From Oceanobacter sp. 1_MG-2023 (GTDB lineage Bacteria > Pseudomonadota > Gammaproteobacteria > Pseudomonadales > Oceanobacteraceae), in the NCBI RefSeq assembly GCF_030689025.1, contig NZ_JAUYWA010000015.1, positions 20,736 to 84,735 of the forward strand: a stretch of DNA of 64,000 nucleotides, read 5' to 3'. Positions within the stretch are counted from its first letter, which is position 1, and the number at the start of each line of letters is the position of its first letter. The notes under the pieces were generated by a model, which was not told where the DNA came from, did no database searches, and saw only the letters and a list, made by a program, of their open reading frames with translations. The position numbers and the translations under genes are program-made. This document shows, in pieces, positions 55,163 through 64,000 of the stretch.

Positions 55163-55265
55163 GACGTCGGGCATCGGACGCGTTATGTTTGTCGCTGGAC
55201 ATCGGGCGCGTGGCGCTTGTGATCGACTACCGGCCGGTAGTCGATCGCCGACGTCAGGCATCCAG
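55163..55265. repeat. Repeat cluster with a 26-base perfect palindrome
   Basis: Between prfB and lysS lie three imperfect copies of a GC-rich word: GACGTCGGGCATCGGACGCG, GACATCGGGCGCGTGGCGC and GACGTCAGGCATCC. Between the second and third is a perfect palindrome at 55221-55246 (arms GATCGACTACCGG / CCGGTAGTCGATC) with no loop. It may be a REP-like element, a processing site or a protein-binding site. Nothing in the flanking genes explains it. Confidence 0.6.
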
Positions 55266-55275
55266 CCGTTCACCA

Positions 55276-56371
55276 TTAAAGCCCTTTTTTCAGGCTCGCT
55301 TCAATAAACTGATCCAGGCCGCCATCCAACACTGCTTGCGTGTTGCGGGTCTCGACGCCAGTACGCAGATCCTTGATACGTGAGTCATCCAGCACATAGG
55401 AACGGATCTGGCTGCCCCAGCCGATATCAGACTTGGAGTCTTCCAGAATCTGGGCTTCGGCGTTCCGTTTCTGCAGCTCAAACTCGTACAACTTGGCCTT
55501 TAACTGCTTCATCGCCTGGTCTTTGTTCTTGTGCTGCGACCGGTCGTTCTGACACTGGGTCACAATATTGGTCGGCAAGTGAGTAATACGCACCGCCGAT
55601 TCCGTCCGGTTGACGTGCTGACCACCGGCACCCGAGGCACGGTACACGTCGATACGCAGATCGGCCGGATTGATTTCAATATCGATATTGTCGTCCACTT
55701 CTGGCGACACAAACACAGAAGAGAACGACGTATGCCGACGGTTGCCGGAGTCAAACGGGCTTTTGCGTACCAGACGGTGTACACCGGTTTCGGTACGTAA
55801 CCAGCCGTAGGCGTATTCGCCTTCTACCCGGATGGTTGCGCCCTTGATACCGGCCACTTCACCATCGGAGACTTCCATCAATTCGCCCTTGAAACCATGG
55901 GCTTCAATCCAGCGCAGATACATCCGCAACATCATGTTGGCCCAATCCTGGGCTTCTGTACCGCCAGAACCGGACTGGATTTCGACGTAGGCGTTGTTGG
56001 CATCCAGCTCACCGGAGAACATCCGACGGAATTCCAGCGCCTCCAGCTGTTGTTGCAGATCAGCCAGTTCCGACTCGACTTCGGCCACGGCTTCTTCGTC
56101 GTCTTCTTCGACGGCCATATCCAGCAAGTCTTTCAGATCTGCCAGGCCACCATCCAGATTGTCGATGGTCTTGACCACGGCTTCCAGAGCCGAGCGCTCC
56201 TTACCCAGATCCTGGGCGCGGGCGGCGTCATTCCAGACGTCTGGCTGGGCCAGCTCTTGCTCTACTTCTTCCAGACGCTCGGTCTTGTTGGCATAGTCAA
56301 AGATACCCCCTAAGCACGTCGGTGCGCGCCTTGAGGTCTTTGATGGTTTCGATGATTGGATTAATTTCCAA
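55276..56371 (-). CDS. prfB: Peptide chain release factor 2, with programmed +1 frameshift
   Basis: Terminates translation at UGA and UAA. The first frame encodes 24 residues (start [23 protein letters not shown]) and ends in UGA at 56297-56299. A +1 shift at CTT TGA joins it to the second frame ([16 protein letters not shown]...). The GGQ hydrolysis motif lies in [15 protein letters not shown], and the UGA-recognition SPF is in RKSPFDSG. The most likely start is TTG at 56369-56371 with AGG seven bases upstream; no ATG fits. The combined length is about 364 residues, as expected. It precedes lysS. Confidence 0.95.
56296..56312 (-). promoter_or_regulatory. prfB: RF2 autoregulatory frameshift site
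   Basis: On the minus strand the sequence is TAGGGGGTATCTTTGAC: an internal Shine-Dalgarno AGGGGG, then CTT TGA C, as in E. coli. Low RF2 makes ribosomes pause at UGA and slip by +1, so RF2 regulates its own synthesis. Confidence 0.95.
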
Positions 56372-56560
56372 GGGGATACCTGTCTGTGTCACTGAACTGT
56401 AAGTCGATTGTCCTTCACTCGGAGGGTGAAGGAACCAAAAAGAGGCCGGTATTCTACAGAAATTTACACCAGACAGCCACGGCGGCGGCACGGCCTCGGC
56501 CCTGGTTCCTCTCCTGCACCGTTTTGAAGAATACCCGGCATTGTCGTCATCGGCTCCACA

Positions 56561-57097
56561 CTATCCGGCCAGGGCAGACAACGCCGTTAATGCCTGCTTA
56601 TACGCCTCGGCACTGGCAGCTTTGCGTTCCGCCGGTATCAGGCTAACCCGGTTTTCGTACAGTTCCAGCAGCAGCACGTCATCCGGGAAACCGGCCAGTG
56701 CGGACTGGATATCCGCGCTCAGAGCCTGCGCCAGAACAAGCCGTTGCTCCTGGCCCAACGCTGGATCTCCCGGCAGGTCATGCCATGACAACCCCTCAGG
56801 CAAGCCCTGGCTTTCCCACCCTGGCTGTCCGACGATACGAAACAACAGTTTCTCCTGCGGTTTGGTGTCGTCATGGGACGGCGGCCGGAAAACCAGCGTA
56901 TAACCGATGCCGGTGATGTCTTCTCGAACACCGGTTTTGGCGGCATCAACCTGAAAGCTGCAGTGACGTACCTGCAGCCCGGCCTTGGTGGAATCCAGTC
57001 GCAACTGACCCAGACGGGCATCCCGCGGGCTGGGTTTCAGGCCGTAAATCGACCCGATCACCGCCAGTACGACCAGCACAGGAATCAACCAGGTCAC
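56561..57097 (-). CDS. Membrane-anchored hypothetical protein
   Basis: A 178-residue protein with one N-terminal membrane helix (WLIPVLVVLAVIGSIYGL) and a soluble domain facing the periplasm or cytoplasm. The positive residues after the helix favour a cytoplasmic domain. No family is recognised; similar genes sit next to ABC-F genes in Pseudomonas. Its start overlaps the stop of the ABC-F gene by four bases (57094-57097), so it is translated as the last gene of that unit. The function is unknown. Confidence 0.75.
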   Translation of the reverse strand: MTWLIPVLVVLAVIGSIYGLKPSPRDARLGQLRLDSTKAGLQVRHCSFQVDAAKTGVREDITGIGYTLVFRPPSHDDTKPQEKLLFRIVGQPGWESQGLPEGLSWHDLPGDPALGQEQRLVLAQALSADIQSALAGFPDDVLLLELYENRVSLIPAERKAASAEAYKQALTALSALAG

Positions 57098-59037
57098 GAG
57101 GCCATTTCCTCCAGTTCAAGCCAGCGCTCTTCGAGTTGTTCAATTCTGGCTTCTGCCGCAGTCAACTCCGCCAATACCGCTTGTACGGTGTCTGCATCAC
57201 CGGCATAAAAATCCGCCGCGTGTGTCGTCGCCGCCAGGGCATCGCGCTTGGCTTCTGCCGCCGCAATCTGGTCAGGTAACTGATCCAGCTCCCGTTGCAA
57301 CTTGTAGGAAAGTTTTTTCGCCGCCGGTTTTGCTTCCGTCTTGACCGGTGCAGCAGGTGCTGGCTGTTTTGCTGATTGTTTTGCGGATTGCTGCGCAGCT
57401 TTCTGTGACTGCTTTTTACCGGCTTTTTGTTGCGCCTTGGCTGCCGCCTGTTTGGCCTGATGACGCGCCTCCCAGTCAGAATAACCGCCGGTTTGCTCGT
57501 CGATATGACCTTCACCTTCAAACACCAGCAGCTGGGTCACGACGTTATCAAGGAATGCCCGGTCGTGGCTGACCAGTAACAAGGTGCCCTGATATTCCAT
57601 CAATCGTTCTTCCAGCAGCTCCAGGGTTTCCACGTCGAGGTCGTTGGTCGGCTCATCCATCACCAGCAGATTACATGGTTTCAGGAACAGCTTGGCCAGC
57701 AACACCCGGTTGCGCTCACCACCTGACAAGGCTCGCACCGGTGTCCGGGCACGCTCAGGAGGAAAGAGGAAGTCACCCAGATAGCCGATCACGTGGCGGC
57801 TCTGGCCATTCACCTCGACATGGTCTTTGCCATCGGCGACGTTATCTGCGATGGATTTATTGCCATCCAGCATATGCCGGGACTGGTCGAAATACGCCAC
57901 TTCCAGCTTGGTACCCACCCGCAACTCACCGGATTGTGGTTGCAGCTGACCCAGTAACAATTTCAGCAGAGTACTTTTACCGGCACCGTTCGGGCCGACC
58001 AGACCAATCCGGTCTCCACGCTGGATAATGGTTGAGAAATGCGACACCTGTGGCTGATCACCCCAGGCATAACTGATATCGGTTGCTTCAAAAACGATTT
58101 TCCCGGACGAATCCGTACCGGTCATGCTGATATTGGCTGTGCCCTGACGTTCACGGCGTGCACCACGCTCGTTACGCATTTCTTTCAGACGTTCGACCCG
58201 ACCTTCGTTCCTGGTGCGGCGTGCCTTGATTCCCTGACGGATCCATTTTTCTTCTTCTGCCAGACGCTTGTCGAACAGCGCATTCTGGGTTGCTTCGTCT
58301 TCAAGACGCTTTTCCCGGTACTCAATAAAGCTGAGGTAATCCCCCTGCCAGATATACACATGGCCGCGATCGAGCTCGACAATCCGGGTGGCCAGATTTT
58401 GCACAAAGGCCCGGTCGTGACTGATAAATACCAGTGTCCCGCTGAATTGTTTGAGCTGTTCTTCCAGCCATTGGATAGTGGCGATGTCCATATGGTTGGT
58501 TGGTTCATCCAGAATCAACAGATCCGGTTCCGTTACCAGCGCCCGAGCCAGCATCACCCGGCGTTGCCAGCCACCGCTCAGTTCGGCAAAACTGCGCTCG
58601 GCGGGTAAATCCAGACGTTGAATAATTGACTCGACTTTTTGCTGCCAGCTCCAGCCATCATTGGCTTCGATACGGGTTTGCAGTTTTTCCATCAGGTTGA
58701 GATCGGCATGTTCACCCTTGTGGGTTTCTTCATGGTAGCGGGCGATGTCTTCCCCCACTTGCCCTAACCCCTGAGCCACCACATCGTAAACCGGAATATC
58801 CACTTTCTCTGGCAGCGCCTGTTGCAGCGTTGCCATGCTCAACATATCAAGGCGCTGAATCACACCATCGTCCGTGGTCACTTCTCCGGTCAGGACTTTT
58901 AATAAAGTAGACTTGCCCTCACCGTTACGACCAACAATACAAACCCGCTCACCAGAGTGGATATCCAGATCCACCTTGTCGAGCAGTACATGATCACCAA
59001 AGGCCAACTCGGCCTGTTTCAAACTCACCAACACCAT
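57094..59037 (-). CDS. uup: ABC-F family ATPase (Uup type)
   Basis: A soluble ABC-F protein with two ATPase domains, 647 residues. Walker A motifs are GRNGEGKST and GPNGAGKST, signatures are LSGGWQRRVMLARAL and LSGGERNRVLLAKLF, and Walker B motifs are LLILDEPTNHMD and LLVMDEPTNDLD. The C-terminus has a Lys/Gln/Ala-rich linker and a coiled coil of about 80 residues, the Uup hallmark, which binds DNA or ribosomes. The ATG at 59037 has AGG nine bases upstream and is preferred over a TTG five codons earlier. ABC-F proteins act on ribosomes; Uup also affects transposon excision. Confidence 0.9.
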   Translation of the reverse strand: MVLVSLKQAELAFGDHVLLDKVDLDIHSGERVCIVGRNGEGKSTLLKVLTGEVTTDDGVIQRLDMLSMATLQQALPEKVDIPVYDVVAQGLGQVGEDIARYHEETHKGEHADLNLMEKLQTRIEANDGWSWQQKVESIIQRLDLPAERSFAELSGGWQRRVMLARALVTEPDLLILDEPTNHMDIATIQWLEEQLKQFSGTLVFISHDRAFVQNLATRIVELDRGHVYIWQGDYLSFIEYREKRLEDEATQNALFDKRLAEEEKWIRQGIKARRTRNEGRVERLKEMRNERGARRERQGTANISMTGTDSSGKIVFEATDISYAWGDQPQVSHFSTIIQRGDRIGLVGPNGAGKSTLLKLLLGQLQPQSGELRVGTKLEVAYFDQSRHMLDGNKSIADNVADGKDHVEVNGQSRHVIGYLGDFLFPPERARTPVRALSGGERNRVLLAKLFLKPCNLLVMDEPTNDLDVETLELLEERLMEYQGTLLLVSHDRAFLDNVVTQLLVFEGEGHIDEQTGGYSDWEARHQAKQAAAKAQQKAGKKQSQKAAQQSAKQSAKQPAPAAPVKTEAKPAAKKLSYKLQRELDQLPDQIAAAEAKRDALAATTHAADFYAGDADTVQAVLAELTAAEARIEQLEERWLELEEMAS

Positions 59038-59272
59038 ACAAATCGCCTGCAAACCGACAAAATCGCATCCCGAATATCGAATATACCGGGCCAGGCGCCC
59101 AGTTTACTGCCGCCGCTCCCCCCTTAACAGGCAAACCGCCACTGGATTGCAAAGTATTCATGGTAAACATCTGCCCAGAAGTAAACTATCCTTCGATGCA
59201 CAACTACTATGACCGCCGCATCCACCGCCCAGAGCAAGCGTCCGGATTTGCCATATCAAAGGACTCAAGACC

Positions 59273-60379
59273 ATGTCGATTACGTTTAACCGTGGCTACC
59301 TTGCCGCCGCCGCTGTCCTTATTGTGACTGTCGTCTGGATGCTGGCAGGGGCCGATACCGAACCCTTGGCTGCCAGGGAAACCGACCGATACCCGGATGC
59401 AACACGCCTGATACGGGTGCAGGTCGACGACCTGATACCCGAGCAGCATATCCGCTCACTCAAACTGTCGGGCAAGCTGGCGGCCAATCGCAACGTCACC
59501 ATCAAATCCGAATTGCGCGCCAAAGTAACTGCGATTCATGTCAACAAGGGCCAGCGAGTCAAGCGCGGGCAATTGCTGCTCGAACTGGATACCCGCGACT
59601 GGCCAGCCCGGCTGCAACAGGCACAGGCAACGGTGCGCCAGCGGCAACTGGAGCAACGAGGGGTAATCCAGCTCAACCAACAAGGGCTGGCAAATGAATC
59701 CATGCTGGTCCAGGCCGATACCGCCCTGGCAAATGCCCAGGCGGAACTTACATCAGCACGTTTACAGGTCGAAGCCGCTGCTGTCCGGGCACCCTTTGAT
59801 GGCGTGATCAATAACCGCATGGTGGAACTGGGGGCTTTCGTCAAGGATGGTGAGTCACTTCTGGAACTGGTTGATTTCTCTCCCTATCTGGTGGTCGCGG
59901 AAGCGGCCGAACAGGATGTTGGTTTACTCAGCCCCGGTATGACAGCAAGCGCCAGATTACTGTCCGGAGAGCTGGTAACCGGAACACTGCGGTTTGTCTC
60001 GTCGCTGGCGAATACCGCCACCCGCACTTTTACCGTCGAGCTTGAGCTGGCCAACCCACAGCATCATCCCATCCCGGCCGGACAAAGTGCCCAGCTGATT
60101 GTGCCTCTGGGCGAGCGTCAGGCTTACCATGTTTCACCGGCTCTGCTGGTGCTGGATGAATCCGGCAAGATGGGGCTGAAAACCGTCAATCAGGATAACC
60201 GGGTAGCGTTTGTCAGCGTGGAGCTGGAAGGCGCCGATCAACATGGCGTCTGGGTTTACGGCCCGGAATCCGTGCGCCTGATTACCCAGGGTGGCGGTTT
60301 TGTCAACGTTGGCCAGCAGGTTGACGCAGTGCTCAAAAGCGCTCCCGGCACATCGCCCAGCCAGCCTGAGGGAGACTGA
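59273..60379 (+). CDS. RND efflux periplasmic adaptor subunit
   Basis: A membrane-fusion protein, 368 residues, that links an RND pump to an outer-membrane channel. An N-terminal membrane anchor (GYLAAAAVLIVTVVWMLAGA) is followed by the lipoyl-type and hairpin domains (IKSELRAKVTAIHVNKGQRVKRGQLLLELD, then a coiled hairpin) and a beta-barrel domain. The alpha-hairpin is short. The start codon ATG at 59273 lies 13 bases after AAAGGA. The pump gene follows after two bases. No TolC-like gene is in the window. Confidence 0.92.
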   Translation: MSITFNRGYLAAAAVLIVTVVWMLAGADTEPLAARETDRYPDATRLIRVQVDDLIPEQHIRSLKLSGKLAANRNVTIKSELRAKVTAIHVNKGQRVKRGQLLLELDTRDWPARLQQAQATVRQRQLEQRGVIQLNQQGLANESMLVQADTALANAQAELTSARLQVEAAAVRAPFDGVINNRMVELGAFVKDGESLLELVDFSPYLVVAEAAEQDVGLLSPGMTASARLLSGELVTGTLRFVSSLANTATRTFTVELELANPQHHPIPAGQSAQLIVPLGERQAYHVSPALLVLDESGKMGLKTVNQDNRVAFVSVELEGADQHGVWVYGPESVRLITQGGGFVNVGQQVDAVLKSAPGTSPSQPEGD

Positions 60380-60381
60380 TC

Positions 60382-63300
60382 ATGTACGCTCTGATTGACG
60401 CGGCTCTCAGCCGCGCCCGCACGGTCATGATGGTGTTTGTACTGGTGATACTGGTGGGCCTGTCGGTGTTGTTTTCCATTCCCAAAGAAAGCTCACCAGA
60501 CGTCACCGTGCCGTTTGTTTATGTCTCCGTCGCCCACGATGGGATTTCCCCGGAAGATGCCGACTCCCTGCTCTACAAGCCGCTGGAACGTGAATTACGC
60601 GGCCTCGATGGTTTGAAGGAAATGGTTTCGACGGCCACCACCGGACACTTGTCCATCATGCTGGAGTTCTACACCGATGTAGACATCGACCAGGCGCTGC
60701 TTGATGTCCGCCAGAAAGTCGATGACGCCCGCAGCGATCTGCCGGAAGACAGCCACGAACCCCGTGTACTCGAAATCAACGTCGCCCTGTTTCCGGTCGC
60801 CGTTGTCACCCTTGCCGGCGACGTCAGCGAGACGGAGCTCTACGCCGTCGCCAACGACCTGCAGGATCGTCTCGAAGCCTTGCCGGGCGTGCTGGAAGCC
60901 ACGATTCAGGGCAAACGCGAAGAAATTGCCGAAATTGTCGTCGATCCGGTGCGCATGGATAATTACCAGCTCTCCATGGTTGAGCTGTCCAATCTGGTCT
61001 CCAACAATAGCTCACTGGTTGCCAGCGAAGATTTACAGAACGAAGCCGGACGCTTCAGTATCAAGATTCCCGGGCTGGTCGAGAACATCAACGATATTCT
61101 CAATATGCCGGTCAAGGTCAGTGGTGATCAGGTGGTGCTGTTCCGGGACATTGCCGTTGGCCGTCTGGCCTACAAGGATCGTAACAGCAGTGCCCGCATC
61201 AATGGCCAGCCCGCCGTGACGCTGGAAATCAAGAAACGGATCGGCTCCAACATCATCGAAACCATTAATCAGGTTCGCGGTGTTATCGATACCGTGTCGC
61301 CCTACTGGCCCGCGGGCATCGACGCCAGCATTATTCAGGATGGCTCCAGCGAAATCGAAAGCATGCTCAACGACCTGTTCAACAATGTATTGGTCGCCAC
61401 CCTGATGGTGATTGTACTGGTATTGGGTAGCCTCGGATTGCGGAACTCATTCCTGGTTGGGCTGGCGATTCCGGGAGCCTTTCTGATGGGGCTAATCTGG
61501 CTCAGTCTCACCGGCAATACCATGAATATGGTGGTGTTGTTTGCTCTGATTCTGTCCGTCGGCATGCTGGTCGATGGCGCTATCGTCGTCACGGAATACG
61601 CCGACCGCCGCCTGGCTGACGGTGCCACTCCCAAGCAGGCCTATGCCGATGCCGCCAAACGGATGGCCTGGCCAATCACGGCATCAACCGCCACCACGCT
61701 GGCGGTCTTTTTGCCTCTGCTGTTCTGGCCCGGCACCACCGGCGACTTTATGAAGTATTTGCCATTGACCCTGCTCTATACCCTGACGGCTTCGCTGGTG
61801 ATGGCGCTGATTGTTGTGCCAACCCTGGGGTCATTGATCAGCCGTCAAGGCGGTTATGAAGACGGGGCCATTGCCCGACTAAAAGCCGCCGAACGAGGCG
61901 ATTTCCACCTTATCGGCGGCTTCACCGGAGGCTACGTGCGCCTGTTACGAACTGCCTTGCAGCGGCCACTGACGGTGCTGGTGCTGTGTTTGCTGACGCT
62001 GGTGGCTTCGTTTGTCTTTTATGGCCAGCACGGCCATGGCGTGGAGTTTTTCCCCGATGTTGACTCTGATATCGGCCTGGTGGATATCCGCGCCCGAGGT
62101 AATCTTTCCATTCAGGAGCGCGAAGCACTGGTCTTGCAGGTCGAACGACATATCTTTGCTCTCGACGATGTCGATTCAATCTACACCACCACCTTTGCCA
62201 AGGCCCCTAACGATGCCGCCCCGGATCTGGTCGGCCGTATCCAGATAGGGCTGGCGGACTGGGAGCAACGCCGCCCCGCCAATACCGTCCTGGCCGATAT
62301 TGAACAACGCAGCGCGGCCATCCCCGGCATTATTGTCGAAACCCAGAAAAAACAGGGTGGCCCTCCCAGTGGGGCCGATATCCAGCTGCAGCTGACCGCC
62401 AACAGTGGTGACGCCATTATTCCGCTGCTGGAGCAGGTCCGGGAGATATTTGAGCAGGATGCCGATCTCAAAGACATCCGTGATGATCGCCCGTTAGAGG
62501 GCATCGAATGGCAACTCACGGTCGACCGTGAACAGGCCAGCCGCTACGGAGCCAGTATTTCTGCCACCGGCGGCATGGTACGCATGCTGACTGGCGGCCA
62601 GAAAGTCGGTGCCTTTCAGCCTGATTTTACCGACGACGAAGTGGACATCGTCTTGCGTTACCCGGAATCCCGCCGCACCCTGGCAGATCTGGATGGCTTT
62701 AATATCTCAACAGCCTATGGGCTGATTCCCGCTTCGCAATTCCTGACCCAGACCGCTGAGCCTCGCTCGGGCGATCTGGTGCGGATCGATGGCAAACGCC
62801 GTTACCGCCTCACCGCCAACGTGCGTGATGGCGTCAACGCCAATGCCAAAATCCAGCAACTCAGCGAACAGATGAAAGATCTCGACTGGCTCGGTGCCGG
62901 TGTCGAGCCCAGATTCCGTGGCGACTTTGAACAAATGGCCGAAACCGGCAGCTTTCTCGCGACCGCGTTTTCCATTGCCATCTTTATGATGGCAACCATT
63001 CTTGTCACCCAGTTCAACAGCTTTTATCAAGCCACATTGATCATGAGTGCCATTATCCTGTCGATTGTCGGCGTGCTGATTGGCTTGCTGATTCGAGGCG
63101 AAGCTTTCGGCATCGTGATGAGTGGCGTAGGCGTGATCGCCCTGGCAGGTATTGTGGTCAACAACAATATTGTCCTGATCGATACCTATAATCGCCTGCG
63201 GGACGAAGGGCTGGATGCCATTGACGCCGCCCTGCGTACCGGTGCCCAGCGTCTGCGGCCGGTATTATTGACCGCGATTACGACCGTCCTCGGCCTGATC

Positions 63301-63516
63301 CCGATGGTGATGCAGTGGAATATCGACCTGATTCATCAGCACACCAGTGTTGGCGCTCCTTCTTCACAATGGTGGACCCAGCTGTCTACTGCCATTGCCG
63401 GAGGGCTGACTTTTGCCACCGTACTGACTCTGATCCTGACACCTTGCTTGCTGATTCTGGTCGACCGACGTTCCAACTCAACCAGGCGCTCAACGAAACA
63501 GGCAGAAACTGGCTGA
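60382..63516 (+). CDS. RND efflux permease with altered proton-relay residues
   Basis: A 12-helix HAE1-like pump of 1044 residues with large periplasmic loops. The N-terminus VLVGLSVLFSIPKESSPDV and the loop segment EDADSLLYKPLERELRGLDG are typical. In helix 4 the pair that is Asp407-Asp408 in AcrB reads Asp398-Gly399 (GMLVDGAIVV). In helix 10 the lysine equivalent to Lys940 is Asn927 (IVVNNNIVL). So proton coupling must differ from AcrB; related non-AcrB RND groups show the same changes. Substrates cannot be predicted. It ends before the tRNA operon promoter. Confidence 0.92.
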   Translation: MYALIDAALSRARTVMMVFVLVILVGLSVLFSIPKESSPDVTVPFVYVSVAHDGISPEDADSLLYKPLERELRGLDGLKEMVSTATTGHLSIMLEFYTDVDIDQALLDVRQKVDDARSDLPEDSHEPRVLEINVALFPVAVVTLAGDVSETELYAVANDLQDRLEALPGVLEATIQGKREEIAEIVVDPVRMDNYQLSMVELSNLVSNNSSLVASEDLQNEAGRFSIKIPGLVENINDILNMPVKVSGDQVVLFRDIAVGRLAYKDRNSSARINGQPAVTLEIKKRIGSNIIETINQVRGVIDTVSPYWPAGIDASIIQDGSSEIESMLNDLFNNVLVATLMVIVLVLGSLGLRNSFLVGLAIPGAFLMGLIWLSLTGNTMNMVVLFALILSVGMLVDGAIVVTEYADRRLADGATPKQAYADAAKRMAWPITASTATTLAVFLPLLFWPGTTGDFMKYLPLTLLYTLTASLVMALIVVPTLGSLISRQGGYEDGAIARLKAAERGDFHLIGGFTGGYVRLLRTALQRPLTVLVLCLLTLVASFVFYGQHGHGVEFFPDVDSDIGLVDIRARGNLSIQEREALVLQVERHIFALDDVDSIYTTTFAKAPNDAAPDLVGRIQIGLADWEQRRPANTVLADIEQRSAAIPGIIVETQKKQGGPPSGADIQLQLTANSGDAIIPLLEQVREIFEQDADLKDIRDDRPLEGIEWQLTVDREQASRYGASISATGGMVRMLTGGQKVGAFQPDFTDDEVDIVLRYPESRRTLADLDGFNISTAYGLIPASQFLTQTAEPRSGDLVRIDGKRRYRLTANVRDGVNANAKIQQLSEQMKDLDWLGAGVEPRFRGDFEQMAETGSFLATAFSIAIFMMATILVTQFNSFYQATLIMSAIILSIVGVLIGLLIRGEAFGIVMSGVGVIALAGIVVNNNIVLIDTYNRLRDEGLDAIDAALRTGAQRLRPVLLTAITTVLGLIPMVMQWNIDLIHQHTSVGAPSSQWWTQLSTAIAGGLTFATVLTLILTPCLLILVDRRSNSTRRSTKQAETG

Positions 63517-63563
63517 TTTTTATGCAAGTGCCTGAATAAATTTAAAAAATCAAAGATTTATGT

Positions 63564-63591
63564 TTGACAACGAAGGCTCTACGAGTAGAAT
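63564..63591 (+). promoter_or_regulatory. Promoter of the tRNA-Val/tRNA-Asp operon
   Basis: TTGACA (63564-63569) and TAGAAT (63586-63591) are 16 bases apart. GC-rich GCCCACTCGC follows the -10 box, like the discriminator of growth-rate-controlled stable RNA promoters. The upstream region is an A/T-rich tract. Confidence 0.85.
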
Positions 63592-63613
63592 GCCCACTCG
63601 CTTTTGAGACCAA

Positions 63614-63689
63614 GGGTGATTAGCTCAGCTGGGAGAGCATCTGCCTTACAAGCAGAGGGTCGGCGGTTCGATCCCGTCATCACCCACCA
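63614..63689 (+). tRNA. tRNA-Val (anticodon TAC), copy 1
   Basis: Seventy-six bases with encoded CCA. Acceptor arms GGGTGAT/ATCACCC close the stem, the anticodon loop CTTACAA reads TAC, and the T-loop is GTTCGATCC. It is identical to copy 2. Confidence 0.98.
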
Positions 63690-63710
63690 AAAGCGAAAGT
63701 TGGAAGAATT

Positions 63711-63787
63711 GGACTGGTAGTTCAGTTGGTTAGAATACCGGCCTGTCACGCCGGGGGTCGCGGGTTCGAGTCCCGTCCAGTCCGCCA
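63711..63787 (+). tRNA. tRNA-Asp (anticodon GTC), copy 1
   Basis: Seventy-seven bases with encoded CCA. Acceptor GGACTGG/CCAGTCC, anticodon loop CTGTCAC reading GTC, T-loop GTTCGAGTC. The D-arm GTTCAGTTGGTTAGAA is standard. Confidence 0.98.
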
Positions 63788-63817
63788 ATTCTTACAACAG
63801 CAGTACGATAGACCGAA

Positions 63818-63893
63818 GGGTGATTAGCTCAGCTGGGAGAGCATCTGCCTTACAAGCAGAGGGTCGGCGGTTCGATCCCGTCATCACCCACCA
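63818..63893 (+). tRNA. tRNA-Val (anticodon TAC), copy 2
   Basis: Identical in all 76 bases to copy 1, encoded CCA included. It lies 30 bases after tRNA-Asp copy 1, so the Val-Asp unit is tandemly repeated. Confidence 0.98.
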
Positions 63894-63924
63894 AACCTTT
63901 TGATGTGGTTTGAACATCAACAGT

Positions 63925-64000
63925 GGACTGGTAGTTCAGTTGGTTAGAATACCGGCCTGTCACGCCGGGGGTCGCGGGTTCGAGTCCCGTCCAGTCCGCC
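63925..64000 (+). tRNA. tRNA-Asp (anticodon GTC), copy 2, cut at window edge
   Basis: Same sequence as copy 1 through base 76; the last A of CCA is beyond the window. More copies could follow. Confidence 0.97.

Noticed and set aside
55276..56371. Frameshift mutation or pseudogene in prfB
   Set aside because: The in-frame UGA sits in the exact programmed frameshift context, so the gene is intact.

Overview
This window is chromosomal DNA of a gammaproteobacterium with moderate GC. Gene order and protein character point to the marine Oceanospirillales/Pseudomonadales side. The evidence is a Pseudomonas-like block gyrA-serC beside mtaD-ubiG-mupP-yciK, a scpA-scpB-rluB block, an aroC-prmB block, a yihY/arsC-wrbA-DUF2069 block, polyhydroxyalkanoate (PHA) genes, and a TonB receptor paired with a phytase. 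I cannot name a genus. No insertion sequence, prophage, integrase or CRISPR array was seen. The only mobile-type module is a higBA toxin-antitoxin pair.

Layout. 1-7.6 kb: serC (cut by the window edge) and gyrA on the minus strand, diverging from an operon for purine-nucleoside salvage, ubiquinone synthesis, cell-wall recycling and an SDR enzyme. 7.9-8.9 kb: a GGDEF diguanylate cyclase. 8.9-15.6 kb: minus-strand genes rluB, scpB, scpA, two different tryptophanyl-tRNA synthetases, a YciO protein and a PHP-domain nuclease. 15.7-20.9 kb: yciB, yciI, an SH3 envelope protein, a cyclophilin, mnmC and higBA. 21-25.5 kb: small conserved genes, an SMR exporter, PHA synthase, phasin and a DUF6489 protein. 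25.5-30.8 kb: an MFS carrier, aroC, prmB, a patatin lipase and a DUF4892 protein. 31-37 kb: a degenerate DUF885 lipoprotein, a SpoU-type methyltransferase, DUF3422, and two exported proteins including a YHYH lipoprotein. 37-42.4 kb: yihY, arsC-wrbA-DUF2069, a divergent MFS/LysR pair and DUF1428. 42.8-45.3 kb: a small Cys-pair protein, and an AraC regulator coupled to a degenerate GGDEF membrane protein. 45.7-50.6 kb: a TonB-dependent receptor and a two-domain beta-propeller phytase. 51-53.5 kb: a four-gene operon with an unknown protein, a small MglA-like GTPase and two Roadblock/LC7 proteins. 53.6-59 kb: lysS, prfB with its programmed frameshift, a membrane-anchored unknown and an ABC-F ATPase. 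59.3-63.5 kb: an RND efflux pair. 63.6-64 kb: two tandem tRNA-Val/tRNA-Asp units.

How the genes work together. Most of the window is housekeeping: translation, chromosome segregation, DNA topology and cofactor synthesis. The accessory parts are carbon storage (phaC, phasin, DUF6489), phosphorus scavenging (receptor plus phytase, with a possible Pho box nearby), efflux, second-messenger signalling, and the GTPase/Roadblock operon. That operon is the best candidate for an undescribed system. The second notable item is a tandem pair of TrpRS genes, one carrying four cysteines spaced almost like the iron-sulfur site known from Thermotoga maritima TrpRS.
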